This document shows positions 1 to 8,415 of a stretch of 64,000 bases of DNA, piece after piece. The position numbers and the translations under genes were made by a program. The stretch is from Bradyrhizobium sp. PSBB068. GTDB lineage: Bacteria > Pseudomonadota > Alphaproteobacteria > Rhizobiales > Xanthobacteraceae. The stretch covers positions 2,790,001 through 2,854,000 of the forward strand of contig CP069300.1 of NCBI GenBank assembly GCA_016839165.1, written 5' to 3'. Position 1 is the first letter of the stretch; each line of letters begins with the position of its first letter. The notes below the pieces were generated by a model, which saw nothing but the letters and a program-made list of their open reading frames with translations, was not told where the DNA came from and searched no databases.

Positions 1-2
1 CC

Positions 3-176
3 GTGCGCGTCATAAAGCTCGCTGACGGCGCTGAAGCCGCGCGGGTTGATGATCCCGAAGGCATCCCCAGCGGCGCGCAGGCGTTCGGGCCTCCTGAAGA
101 CGGCTTTGACGGGGCTGCATACGCCCAGTGGTGCAATCGCCTTGATTGCCCGTTCAATCGGCGTCAGGCACCGTAG
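3..176 (+). CDS. possible 3' end of an unknown gene, cut by the window edge
   Basis: A frame open from the left edge for about 57 codons, ending in TAG at 174-176. The translated tail is acidic and then ends in a short Cys- and Arg-containing stretch (QWCNRLDCPFNRR). I recognise no family. It would converge on the integrase and overlap its 3' end by 23 bases, which is possible in a compact mobile element. Chance openness in GC-rich DNA is an equally good explanation, so this is only a candidate. Confidence 0.22.
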   Translation: MRVIKLADGAEAARVDDPEGIPSGAQAFGPPEDGFDGAAYAQWCNRLDCPFNRRQAP

Positions 177-1503
177 CTGAAGCCATCGCTTTCATCACTT
201 CGGTTCCGTAGTCCACCTTTTCAATAGCCTTCCGTAAGTTCACAAGGTCTCCCTTGGAGTAGTGGCCATAGGTCATGCTTCCCTTACGGCTATGTCCTAC
301 GAGTAGCTTGACGGTGCTCTCAGGCACCTCCAGCCCTTCCATACGTGTGATGAAGGTATGCCGCAGGGCGTGGAAGTCCTGCTTATCTCCAGTGACCCCC
401 GCCTGATCTCTGAACCGGCCATACGCCTTGCTGATGTACCAGGAGCGTTTGTCGTCTGGTCCGCCCGGCTCAAGACCTGCGAACAGATACTCATCCTTGT
501 CCTTCTGGCGGCGCTCTATGATGCCCACGGCTAGGGGATGGACAGGTATCTCACGTTTGGCCGCGCGCGTTTTGCCGCTGGTGATGACCAACCAATATCC
601 ATCCTCGCGCTTGTGAACGTCAGAGCGCTTCAAGGCGCACAACTCCTCCAAGCGCGCGCCATGCAGTAAGGCGAGCCTAAGAAGGTCGCTAAGGACCTGG
701 GCGAACTTGGGTGTGCTGTAGCGGCCTTTGAGGAGCTTCAAAAGCGCGTCCTCACTGAGGCGCTTGCGGTCAGGCTCCTGCTTCTTGCCAAGTTGCTGGC
801 CGAGCCAAGGATTGTCCCCGGCCACCCCACGGCCTTTTAGCCAACGCCAGAGAGAGGAGAGGGAGGAGACGTGCCGTCTGGCGGTAGCGCGGGCAAAGCC
901 GGAGGTGTTCATAAGGTCTGTGACGTATTCCCCCGCCTTCTTCCGGGTCACCTCCTCAATGGACACGCTGTCGCTGGCCCAGCCCATAAAGCGCTTAATG
1001 GTGCTCTCGTGCTGCGCCTTCGTTTGGCCCGCGTGCTGGACCTCAGCCAGCCAGAGGGGGTACTGGTCCTTCAGCAGCGTGGCTTGACCTGTGGCAGCGT
1101 TGTAGAAGCGCGCAGCGGCCTCTGAGCCATCCTTGTCGAGTATCTCGCGCGCCTTAGCCTTCAGCCGGTCAAGCTCTTCTTCGTATTCGTTCCACTCGTG
1201 GTCCTCTTCGTCCTCGTGCCACACGTTCTTGGAGCTTTCGAGCGCTTGGCGGAACTCGGCCGCCAGCCGGGACAGCTTCGCATCCTCATCGCTGGCGCCT
1301 TTAGCCAGTTCAGCAATCCGCCGATGGAAGTCAGCAACATAGAAGTGCTTGCGCTTGTTCGCTTCAGCAAGGCTGTCGGTGCCCAGAGACTTTTTGAAGC
1401 GCTTCCGGCCTGCCTTCGCCTGTAGCGGCTTAGGTACCTCCACCACGACCGAATATGTGTTGTACTGCTTGACGAGATACTTCCGGTCCATTGGGCAAAC
1501 CAC
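154..1503 (-). CDS. tyrosine recombinase / phage-type integrase
   Basis: Site-specific recombinase that would integrate or excise a genomic island or prophage. The N-terminus (about residues 5-60, basic, with KRFKKSLGTDSLAEA) resembles the DUF6538/SAM-like arm-binding region of phage integrases. A core-binding domain follows, then the catalytic domain with the expected set: Arg in HGARLEELCAL, the HxxR box in HALRHTF, His in VGHSRKGS and the Tyr nucleophile in YGHYSKG. At 449 residues it is full length. A second ATG four codons in (1491) is an equally good start. It is the only mobility gene at this edge and its 3' end faces the window border, so the rest of the element probably lies to the left. 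No tRNA gene or att repeat was found beside it. Confidence 0.9.
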   Translation of the reverse strand: MVCPMDRKYLVKQYNTYSVVVEVPKPLQAKAGRKRFKKSLGTDSLAEANKRKHFYVADFHRRIAELAKGASDEDAKLSRLAAEFRQALESSKNVWHEDEEDHEWNEYEEELDRLKAKAREILDKDGSEAAARFYNAATGQATLLKDQYPLWLAEVQHAGQTKAQHESTIKRFMGWASDSVSIEEVTRKKAGEYVTDLMNTSGFARATARRHVSSLSSLWRWLKGRGVAGDNPWLGQQLGKKQEPDRKRLSEDALLKLLKGRYSTPKFAQVLSDLLRLALLHGARLEELCALKRSDVHKREDGYWLVITSGKTRAAKREIPVHPLAVGIIERRQKDKDEYLFAGLEPGGPDDKRSWYISKAYGRFRDQAGVTGDKQDFHALRHTFITRMEGLEVPESTVKLLVGHSRKGSMTYGHYSKGDLVNLRKAIEKVDYGTEVMKAMASATVPDAD

Positions 1504-1782
1504 CTAGCTGACCCACCTAGACTTATTGGCGAAAACATCTATAAACAAGCCATTCTAGGGCTTCCGCGACGTTCTGGCAGAGTATCCAGGTTCCCCAGCC
1601 AATCTGCCACAGCGGCGAAGCCATACCCCAAAATTCCGATGATCGCCCGCGGCCACCAGCTCCCGATGGTGACGCCGGTCGTGACAAGACAGCAGCCCAC
1701 GGCATCGAGGCTGGATTAGCCCGGCGTAATCCACCATGGTCTCGCGCGTGAGGTCCTGGGTGTTGCGACAGAGGTTTGGGTG
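1504..1782. other. intergenic region with two small inverted repeats, possible island boundary
   Basis: No convincing gene. Two short inverted repeats are visible: TGGCAGA/TCTGCCA at 1575-1609 (21-base loop) and TGGATTA/TAATCCA at 1712-1733 (8-base loop, core GCCCGGCG). The second looks like a decayed copy of the palindromic repeats common between genes later in the window. If the integrase marks an element end, the junction with core chromosome should be in this stretch, but I see no direct repeat that would identify an attachment site. Confidence 0.4.
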
Positions 1783-2190
1783 ATGGACGAAATTCTTTAT
1801 GCGCGCGAGGCGTCGATCGGCGTCGACGAGTTCATCGAGGTGTTGCGCCAATCGGGCCTCGGCGAGCGGCGTCCGCTCGCGGATACCGAGCGGATGGCGC
1901 GGATGATCGCCAATGCCAACCTGATCGTGACGGCGCGCAAGGCGCACCAACTCGTCGGCGTCTCGCGCGCGCTGACCGATTTCGCCTATTGCTGCTATTT
2001 GTCCGACCTTGCGGTCGATCGCCAGTATCAGGGGCATGGCATCGGCAAGCGCCTGATCGCGGAAACGCGGCGCTTCGCCGGACCTGAATCGATGTGCCTG
2101 TTGCTGTCGGCGCCTGACTCGATCGGCTTCTACAAGACCATCGGCATGCCGCAGCCCGACAATGCGTTTCTCTACAAGCGCGAGCGATAG
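1783..2190 (+). CDS. GNAT family N-acetyltransferase
   Basis: Predicted acyl-CoA-dependent N-acetyltransferase of about 135 residues. The acetyl-CoA pyrophosphate-binding loop is visible as RQYQGHGIGKRL (Q/RxxGxG/A type), preceded by the beta-strand LSDLAVD, and a typical late GNAT strand/helix, DSIGFYKTIGM, follows. The substrate cannot be predicted. A GTG one codon upstream (1780) is an alternative start. It is a single gene on the plus strand, convergent with the IalB-like gene 21 bases downstream. First apparently core-chromosomal gene after the integrase. Confidence 0.85.
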   Translation: MDEILYAREASIGVDEFIEVLRQSGLGERRPLADTERMARMIANANLIVTARKAHQLVGVSRALTDFAYCCYLSDLAVDRQYQGHGIGKRLIAETRRFAGPESMCLLLSAPDSIGFYKTIGMPQPDNAFLYKRER

Positions 2191-2211
2191 CAGGCGGCGA
2201 TCCGCGCCGCG

Positions 2212-2772
2212 CTATTTGATCTTGTCGTAGACCGTCGCGAAGTCGGCGAGCGGCATCGGGATCGAGATGGTCTCCTTGCCGAGATTCTGGAACGAGACCT
2301 TGAGCTGCTTGCCCGATTTCAGCTGGGTCAGGACATCGGCGGCGATCGGCGCATTGATGTAGCAGCCGCGCGCCTCGCAGGTCTGGATCGGCACGTCGAC
2401 CGCCTTGCCGTCGTCGACCTGCAGCTTGGCACCGACGGGCAGGTTCAGGCCGAGCGGAAGCTGGATCAGCGCAACCGGGGCACGGGTGTCGCCGGGAACG
2501 CGGATGTTGACCAGCACGATGAGCTGGCCGGTCTTGCTGAGAACAGCGGTCTGCTCCATCGCGCATTCGAGCGGCGCATCGCGGCTCGCGCTGGTGCAGC
2601 GCGCGACCCAGCCGGCATTGTTGCCGGATGCATCGCCTTGCGGCGCGGCGGGCGCAGCTACGGGAGCCGGGGCGGGCACCGTCTTGCCCTTGGGCGTCTG
2701 GGCGTGGCCAAGGCCGGCTGCGCCGAACGCGGTGAACAGGACGACGAGAAGCGACTTTGCGACAATCTTCAC
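2212..2772 (-). CDS. invasion-associated locus B (IalB)-like secreted protein
   Basis: Periplasmic or exported protein of 186 residues in the IalB family, which is widespread in Rhizobiales and mostly functionally undefined outside Bartonella. A signal peptide is clear (basic MKIVAKS, hydrophobic core, AxA-like cleavage near residue 24), followed by a Pro/Ala-rich linker to about residue 50. The globular part has the family's paired cysteines (WVARC, LECAME, and TCEARGCY in the second half), likely disulphides. It lies 57 bases downstream of the RND permease on the same strand and could be co-transcribed with it, though functional linkage is unproven. Confidence 0.85.
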   Translation of the reverse strand: MKIVAKSLLVVLFTAFGAAGLGHAQTPKGKTVPAPAPVAAPAAPQGDASGNNAGWVARCTSASRDAPLECAMEQTAVLSKTGQLIVLVNIRVPGDTRAPVALIQLPLGLNLPVGAKLQVDDGKAVDVPIQTCEARGCYINAPIAADVLTQLKSGKQLKVSFQNLGKETISIPMPLADFATVYDKIK

Positions 2773-2829
2773 GATACCGGCTCCGAAATGAACATCTTCG
2801 GATGTGCCGGTATGGAGGCAAATGTCAAG

Positions 2830-5800
2830 TCACTCGGCGGCCTGCTTGACCGATCGGTCCTCGCCATCGTCGGCATCGTGGCCGGCGCGCGGCGAGCGGC
2901 CCCAGTTCGCAAACGCGTTGGAGAGCCGGTCGAGATAGAGATAGACGACGGGCGTCGTGAACAGCGTCAGCGCCTGGCTGACGATCAGGCCGCCGACCAT
3001 GGCGTAGCCGAGCGGCTGGCGGATTTCGGAGCCGGTGCCGGTGCCGAGCATCAGCGGGACGCCGCCGAGCATAGCGGCCATCGTCGTCATCATGATCGGG
3101 CGGAAGCGGAGCAGCGCGGCCTGACGAATCGCCGCCACCGGCTCCATGTGCTGATCGCGCTCGGCGGCGATCGCGAAGTCGACCATCATGATGCCGTTCT
3201 TCTTCACGATGCCGATCAAGAGGATGATGCCGATCAGCGCGATCAGCGAGAAGTCGAAGCCCGCGGCCATCAGGATCGCCAGCGCGCCGACGCCGGCCGA
3301 CGGCAGCGTCGACAGGATGGTGATCGGGTGGATGTAGCTCTCGTAGAGGATACCCAGGATCAGATAGACGACCACGAGCGCCGCCAGGATCAGCAGCGGC
3401 ACGGTCGACAGCGATTGCTGGAACGCCTGCGCGGTGCCCTGGAAGCTCGAGCTCAGCGTCGCCGGCGCGCCGAGGTCGACCATGGCCTTCTGCACCGCAT
3501 CGGTCGCCTGGCCGAGCGCGACACCCTGCGCCAGGTTGAACGAAATGGTGATCGCCGGGAACTGACCCTGATGGCTGATCGACAGCGGCCGCACCGGCGT
3601 GCTGGTCCACTTCGCAAAGGTCGACAGCGGCACCTGTTCGCCGGTCAGCGGCGACTTGATGTAGATGTTGTTCAGCGTGTCGATCGCGCCCTGCAGCTCC
3701 GGCAGCACCTCGAGGATGACGTGGTAGCTGTTGAGCTGGGTGAAGTACTGCGTCACCTGGCGCTGGCCGAACGCGTCATAGAGCGTGTCGTCGATCAGCT
3801 GCGGCTGGATGCCGTAGCGCGAGGCGGTGTCGCGGTTGATCTTCAGCTCGACCGTGGTGCCGTTGGTCTGCTGGTCGGTGGCGACGTCGCGCAGCTGCGG
3901 CAGCGTCTGCATCTTGGCCAGGATTTTCGGCGCCCATTGATTCAGCTCGGCAAGATCGGCGTCCTGCAGCGTGAATTCGAACTGGGTCCGGGTCGGTCGG
4001 CCGCCGAGGCGGACGTCCTGCGCCGCCTGCATGAACAGCCGGGCGCCCTGGACCTTCTCCAGCTTCGGCCGCAGCCGGGCAATGATCTGCTGCGCATTGG
4101 CGTCGCGCTCGTTAAGCGGCTTGAGCGTGATGAACATCGTGCCGTTATTGCCGGCGCGGCCGCTGCCGCCGATCGCCATCGCCACCGTCGCGACGGCGGG
4201 ATCCTGCATCACGATCTTGCCGAGCTCCTCCTGCTTCCGCTTCATGTCGGCGAAGGAGATGTCCTGGTTGGCTTCCGAGGTCGCGGAGATCAGGCCGACG
4301 TCCTGCTGCGGGAAGAAGCCCTTCGGAATGACCACGAACAGGTAGATCGACAGCGCCAGCGTGCCGAAGAAGATCATCAGCGTGGTGAACTTCCAGCGCA
4401 GCGCGAGGTCGAGCCCGCTCCGATAGCCGCGCAGCATCGCGTCGAAGCCGCGTTCGCTGAGCTGGTAGAAGCGGCCGTGCCTCTCCTCGTCGTGGGCGCG
4501 CAGGAAGCGCGAGGCCATCATCGGGGTCAGCGTCAGCGACACGAACATCGAGACGAAGATCGTCATCGCCAGCACGACAGCGAATTCGCGGAACAGGCGG
4601 CCGATGATGCCGCCCATCAGCAGCAACGGGATCAGCACCGCGACCAGCGAGATGCTGATCGACACGATGGTGAAGCCGATTTCCTGCGACCCCTTGAAGG
4701 CGGCGGCCATCGGCTTCTCGCCCTCTTCGATGTAGCGGCTGATGTTCTCCAGCATCACGATGGCGTCGTCGACCACGAAGCCGACCGCGATCGTCAGCGC
4801 CATCAGCGACAGATTGTCGAGCGTGTAGCCGAACACCCACATCAGCGCGCAGGCGCCGAGCAACGCCAATGGCACCGTGACGGTCGGGATCACCGTGGCC
4901 CAGAAGCTGCGCAGGAAGACGAAGATCACCATCACGACCAGGAAAATGGTCAGGAGCAGGGTGAACTGGACATCCTCTACCGCGGCGCGGATCGTGGTGG
5001 TGCGATCGGAGATGACATCGATCTTGATCGCCGGCGGGATCGCCGCGACCAGTCGCGGCAGCGTCGCCTTGATCTTGTCGACGGTGTCGATGACGTTGGC
5101 GCCGGGCTGCTTGAAGACGACGAGGAACACGCCGCGCTTGCCGTTGGCCCAGGCAGCCTGCTTGGCATCCTCCGGTCCGGTGACGGCCTGGCCGATGTCG
5201 CGGATCCGCAGCGGCCCGCCGTTGCGATAGGCGATGATGACGTCGTTCCAGGGGTCTGCGGTGAGCAGCTGGTCGTTGGCGTAGATGGTGTAGGCGCGGG
5301 TGGCGCCGTCGATATTGCCCTTCGGGCTGTCGACGGTCGCGATGTTGATCGCGGCGCGGACGTCCTCCAGCGAAAGGCCTTTCGCGACCAGCTTGGCCGG
5401 GTCGATCTGGACGCGGACCGACGGCTTCTGCTGGCCGCCGATGACGACCTGCGCGACGCCGGAGATCTGGCTGATCTGCTGGGCCAGCTGGGCGTCGACG
5501 GCATCGCTCACGGTCGTCAGCGGCAGCGTGTCCGAGGTCGCCGACAGCAGCATGATCGGCGAGTCGGCCGGGTTGACCTTGCGATAGGTCGGCGGCGAGG
5601 GGAGGGTCTTCGGCAGCTGGCCGCTGGCGGCGTTGATCGCGGCCTGCACGTCGTTGGCCGCGCCGTCGATCGAGCGGTTGAGGTCGAACTGGATGGTGAC
5701 CGCCGCAGTGCCGAGATAACTCGTCGAAGTCATCTGCGCGATGCCGGGGATCTGCGCGAACTGGCGTTCCAGCGGCTGGGCCACCGAGGTCGCCATCGTC

Positions 5801-5976
5801 TCCGGGCTTGCGCCGGGCAGGGACGCGGTGATCTGGATGGTGGGGAAGTCGACTTGCGGCAGCGGCGCGACCGGAAGCAGGGGGTAGGCAACGAGGCCGA
5901 CGAACAGGATGCCCGCCATCAGCAGCGAGGTGCCGATGGGAAAGCGAATGAATGGTGCGGAAATTCCGGCGCTCAT
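2830..5976 (-). CDS. RND family multidrug efflux permease (MdtB/MdtC-like)
   Basis: Inner-membrane proton-driven efflux pump subunit of 1048 residues, normal length for the HAE1 class. It starts with a cytoplasmic tip and TM1 (FIRFPIGTSLLMAG...), then the porter-domain motif LPQVDFPTIQI, where the Val/Asp pattern is closer to MdtB/MdtC/MuxB than to AcrB. The TM4 proton-relay region VGFVVDDAIVMLENI contains the paired aspartates expected of an active pump. It overlaps the adaptor gene by four bases (ATGA), indicating translational coupling. No outer-membrane TolC-like partner lies in the window. Substrates are unknown; MdtBC pumps in other species export bile salts, novobiocin and related compounds. 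Confidence 0.95.
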   Translation of the reverse strand: MSAGISAPFIRFPIGTSLLMAGILFVGLVAYPLLPVAPLPQVDFPTIQITASLPGASPETMATSVAQPLERQFAQIPGIAQMTSTSYLGTAAVTIQFDLNRSIDGAANDVQAAINAASGQLPKTLPSPPTYRKVNPADSPIMLLSATSDTLPLTTVSDAVDAQLAQQISQISGVAQVVIGGQQKPSVRVQIDPAKLVAKGLSLEDVRAAINIATVDSPKGNIDGATRAYTIYANDQLLTADPWNDVIIAYRNGGPLRIRDIGQAVTGPEDAKQAAWANGKRGVFLVVFKQPGANVIDTVDKIKATLPRLVAAIPPAIKIDVISDRTTTIRAAVEDVQFTLLLTIFLVVMVIFVFLRSFWATVIPTVTVPLALLGACALMWVFGYTLDNLSLMALTIAVGFVVDDAIVMLENISRYIEEGEKPMAAAFKGSQEIGFTIVSISISLVAVLIPLLLMGGIIGRLFREFAVVLAMTIFVSMFVSLTLTPMMASRFLRAHDEERHGRFYQLSERGFDAMLRGYRSGLDLALRWKFTTLMIFFGTLALSIYLFVVIPKGFFPQQDVGLISATSEANQDISFADMKRKQEELGKIVMQDPAVATVAMAIGGSGRAGNNGTMFITLKPLNERDANAQQIIARLRPKLEKVQGARLFMQAAQDVRLGGRPTRTQFEFTLQDADLAELNQWAPKILAKMQTLPQLRDVATDQQTNGTTVELKINRDTASRYGIQPQLIDDTLYDAFGQRQVTQYFTQLNSYHVILEVLPELQGAIDTLNNIYIKSPLTGEQVPLSTFAKWTSTPVRPLSISHQGQFPAITISFNLAQGVALGQATDAVQKAMVDLGAPATLSSSFQGTAQAFQQSLSTVPLLILAALVVVYLILGILYESYIHPITILSTLPSAGVGALAILMAAGFDFSLIALIGIILLIGIVKKNGIMMVDFAIAAERDQHMEPVAAIRQAALLRFRPIMMTTMAAMLGGVPLMLGTGTGSEIRQPLGYAMVGGLIVSQALTLFTTPVVYLYLDRLSNAFANWGRSPRAGHDADDGEDRSVKQAAE

Positions 5977-7145
5977 TCCTGCGTAACCTTCGACTGGGAC
6001 TGGTCAGAGCTCGCCACCGCCGTCGTCACCAGGGTTCCCGGCGAGACCTTGTACTGGCCCGCGGTGATCACCTGCTGTCCCGGCGACAGGCCCTCGTCGA
6101 TCACCGATTTGCCGTCGATCGATTGGGTCACCTTGATCTTGCGCAGCTCGGCCTTGTTCTCCTGATTGACAGAATATGCGTACAGGCCTTCGGTGCCATG
6201 TTGCACCGCATCATCCGGCACGACGGTGGCATCCTTCAATGTGCGGACCAGAAGCCGGGTCGAGACCGACTGGCCGGGCCACAGCGCACGGTCCTTATTA
6301 TCAAACACCGCTTTCAGCCGGACAGTCCCGCTTGTCGTGTCGACCTGATTGTTGATCAGCGCGAGGGTTCCGGTCGAGAGCACCCGCTTGCCGTCGGTGG
6401 TCAGGGCAATGGTCTTGGGCGGCGCCACGGCCAGCGCCGCCTTGATATCGGGCAGCTGGTCCTCCGGCGCGGTGAAGATCACCGTGATCGGCTCGATCTG
6501 GGTGATCGTCACGATGCCGGTCTGGGCCGAGGCATTGACGATGTTGCCGATATCGACCAGCCGCAGGCCGACGATGCCGTCGATCGGTGACTTCACGGTG
6601 GTGTAGTCGACCTGGGTCTGCGCGTTGAAGATGGCGGCTTCGTCGGCCGCGATCTGCGCCGTGAGCTGGGCCACGGTGGAGCGCTGGGTGTCGAGCTGCT
6701 GGCGGGTCGCGAACTCGCCGAGCTTGGTGTAGCGCTGCAAATCGAGGTTGGCGTTGGCGAGGTTGGCTTCGTCTTGGGCCTTCTTGGCCTTGGCCTGGTC
6801 GAGCGTCGCCTGATAGGGCCGCGGGTCGATCTCGACCAGCGTGTCGCCAGCCTTGACGAACTGGCCTTCCTTGAAAGCGATCTTGGTGATCTGGCCGTCG
6901 ACCCGGGTGCGGACCTGGACGGTGTTGAACGCCTGCACTGTGCCGAGACCGGTCAGGTAGACCGGGAAGTCTGCCTTTTCGACCGGCGAGATCTTGACCG
7001 GAACAGCCGGGCGCTGCTGGGCGGCACGCTTCTGCGAGGCCTCAGCGGCCAGCTTGTTGTCGGAATATTTTTGCCAGCCGAAATAACCGGCGGCGCCAAC
7101 CGCAGCGATCACAAGAACCCAACCGATGGTGCGTGACTTGGACAT
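5973..7145 (-). CDS. RND efflux periplasmic adaptor (membrane fusion protein, MdtA-like)
   Basis: Adaptor that would bridge the RND permease to an outer-membrane channel. The 390 residues show an N-terminal anchor (SRTIGWVLVIAAVGAAGYFGW), a split lipoyl/barrel-sandwich domain (VQVRTRVDGQITKIAFKEGQ and later TVKSPIDGIVGLRLVDIG), an alpha-helical hairpin between them (about residues 105-170, Ala/Gln/Glu rich) and beta-barrel and membrane-proximal domains. It is the first gene of the efflux operon and is followed by the permease with a four-base overlap. Its promoter region carries a palindrome over the -35 (see 7207-7239), making control by the divergent MarR regulator likely. Confidence 0.93.
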   Translation of the reverse strand: MSKSRTIGWVLVIAAVGAAGYFGWQKYSDNKLAAEASQKRAAQQRPAVPVKISPVEKADFPVYLTGLGTVQAFNTVQVRTRVDGQITKIAFKEGQFVKAGDTLVEIDPRPYQATLDQAKAKKAQDEANLANANLDLQRYTKLGEFATRQQLDTQRSTVAQLTAQIAADEAAIFNAQTQVDYTTVKSPIDGIVGLRLVDIGNIVNASAQTGIVTITQIEPITVIFTAPEDQLPDIKAALAVAPPKTIALTTDGKRVLSTGTLALINNQVDTTSGTVRLKAVFDNKDRALWPGQSVSTRLLVRTLKDATVVPDDAVQHGTEGLYAYSVNQENKAELRKIKVTQSIDGKSVIDEGLSPGQQVITAGQYKVSPGTLVTTAVASSDQSQSKVTQE

Positions 7146-7206
7146 GCGGACTCTTGGGTTCGACGAAACGATAAAGGGTGATCGAAACGGCTCTCAGAGC
7201 TTGCGG

Positions 7207-7239
7207 ATATAATATGCGTGCACTTAATGTGTAAACACA
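7207..7239 (-). promoter_or_regulatory. predicted efflux-operon promoter with overlapping palindromic operator
   Basis: On the minus strand a TTTACA -35 (7230-7235) is followed by exactly 17 bases and a TTATAT -10 (7207-7212), pointing at the adaptor gene. The -35 is embedded in TGTGT-N2-ACACA (7228-7239), a short palindrome of the kind MarR dimers bind. The arrangement predicts steric repression. A TATAAT also occurs on the plus strand at 7208-7213 but lacks a good -35. Elements were read by eye against sigma-70 consensus. Confidence 0.55.
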
Positions 7240-7327
7240 CCAAGGCTTGAGAATCCTAAACATTTGGAAAGGTTTAGGTCAGAAACGAGCAGAAATATTC
7301 CGTCTGGGAAACGCACCGAGGACCCCT

Positions 7328-7789
7328 ATGTCGCTCGATCTCAAACGCCAGTTCATCGCGCAGCTCGTCGAGAGCTCGAGGCTGCTGCGCAACTATATCG
7401 ATCATCGCGCCAAGGCGCGAGGGACCACGCGTGCCCAATGGATCGTTCTGTTCCGGTTGCGCGAGCAGGAGGGGCTTTCCCAGGTCGATCTCGCCGACGT
7501 CCTCGAATTGCAGCCGATCTCGTTGGTGCGGCTGCTTGACCGCCTGGTCGAGCACGGCCTGCTCGAACGCCGCCCCGACCCCAGGGATCGCCGCGCCAAT
7601 CGCCTGTTCCTGACCAGGACCGGGCGCCGCCTGGTCGACGATCTCGACAGTCTGCGCGACGCGATCGCAGGCGACATACTGCGCGACGTATCGGACAGGC
7701 ATATCGAGAGTGGCCTCGCCACGCTTCGCGAGGTCAAGGATCGCATCAAGGCGCTCGGTGAGGGCGCGGAGCACATCGCCGCGAAATAG
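7328..7789 (+). CDS. MarR family transcriptional regulator
   Basis: Winged-helix dimeric regulator of about 153 residues. The DNA-binding region is plain: the recognition segment LSQVDLADVLELQPISLVRLLDRL, then the wing LLERRPDPRDRRANRLFLTRTGRR, with the DxRxNR signature of MarR proteins. N- and C-terminal helices form the dimer interface. ATG 7328 starts the conserved part (MSLDLKRQF); an in-frame ATG at 7247 would add 27 residues but overlaps the promoter area. Divergent orientation from the RND operon and the palindrome between them suggest it represses that operon and itself, probably with release by an effluxed compound. Confidence 0.88.
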   Translation: MSLDLKRQFIAQLVESSRLLRNYIDHRAKARGTTRAQWIVLFRLREQEGLSQVDLADVLELQPISLVRLLDRLVEHGLLERRPDPRDRRANRLFLTRTGRRLVDDLDSLRDAIAGDILRDVSDRHIESGLATLREVKDRIKALGEGAEHIAAK

Positions 7790-7916
7790 CGCGCGTCTCG
7801 TTGCTCGCGGACCTGCCCTCGATTCGTTCAGCTGTCGCAGCTTGCGCGACGCGGTTGAATCGCCGCGGGATGTCGTTCATATCGCGCAGCGACAATGCGA
7901 GAGGATGAGGGCAGCG

Positions 7917-8156
7917 ATGGATGAGTTGAACGGGCGCATGATGGCATGCCAGATCCTGGTCACCGGATTGATCGCGCGCGTCGCCAACGAGCAGCGTGAT
8001 CCGCTGCGCTTTCTCTCCGACTTCCGCGACGAGATCAAAGCGGTCGTCGACGGTGTCAATATCGCCGGCCTCGAGAACAGCGACCGCGTGCGGCAGGTCG
8101 CGCAGCGGACCATCGACGAGCTGTTCTCGCTGATGAAGCCGCCAGGCGGCGAGTGA
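7917..8156 (+). CDS. small conserved-type hypothetical protein
   Basis: A 79-residue soluble, mostly helical protein (MDELNGRMMACQILVTGLIA...). Start chosen at ATG 7917 because a purine-rich GAGGG lies about seven bases upstream; ATG 7905 in the same frame is an alternative. No domain is recognised. The composition (balanced charge, periodic hydrophobics, no low-complexity runs) looks like a genuine protein rather than a shadow frame, and no better frame covers the stretch. It stands alone between the MarR gene and the iron-responsive control region. Confidence 0.6.
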   Translation: MDELNGRMMACQILVTGLIARVANEQRDPLRFLSDFRDEIKAVVDGVNIAGLENSDRVRQVAQRTIDELFSLMKPPGGE

Positions 8157-8213
8157 TCGCGGAGTGGAATTCGTCGGCAGCGCGAAAGCTCGCCGACGGC
8201 GCGCCGGCAACAG

Positions 8214-8280
8214 TTTAGAACGATTATTAGAACGCTTAAAAACTAGAGTTTAGAACGATTTCAAACCACAAATTAGAATC
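8214..8280 (+). promoter_or_regulatory. phased TTAGAA repeat array, probable iron control element (Irr-type)
   Basis: An AT-rich control region in GC-rich surroundings. TTAGAA occurs four times on the same strand, beginning at 8215, 8227, 8250 and 8273, i.e. spaced 12, 23 and 23 bases, so all copies lie near the same helical face. The third copy is part of TTTAGAACGATTTCAAA (8249-8265), an imperfect dyad of the TTTAGAA-N3-TTCTAAA kind known as the iron control element/Irr box in rhizobia. It lies 136 bases before the TonB receptor start, consistent with iron-dependent control of that operon. Assignment to Irr is by motif resemblance only. Confidence 0.6.
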
Positions 8281-8415
8281 CCTTTGAACTGGGGCGATTC
8301 AAGCAAACTGTGGCGCTGATCGCATTGATAAAAAAACTCACGCTCGATAACCGAAAGAGACAGTTCGTCGCACCGTGATTTCGCGACGAACGTGCTTTTT
8401 GGGGGCGTGGAAGAA

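Noticed and set aside
2638..6165. 1175-codon open frame on the plus strand opposite the RND permease and adaptor
   Set aside because: Extremely Arg/Asp/His-rich with no domain; it mirrors the codon bias of the real minus-strand genes in GC-rich DNA.
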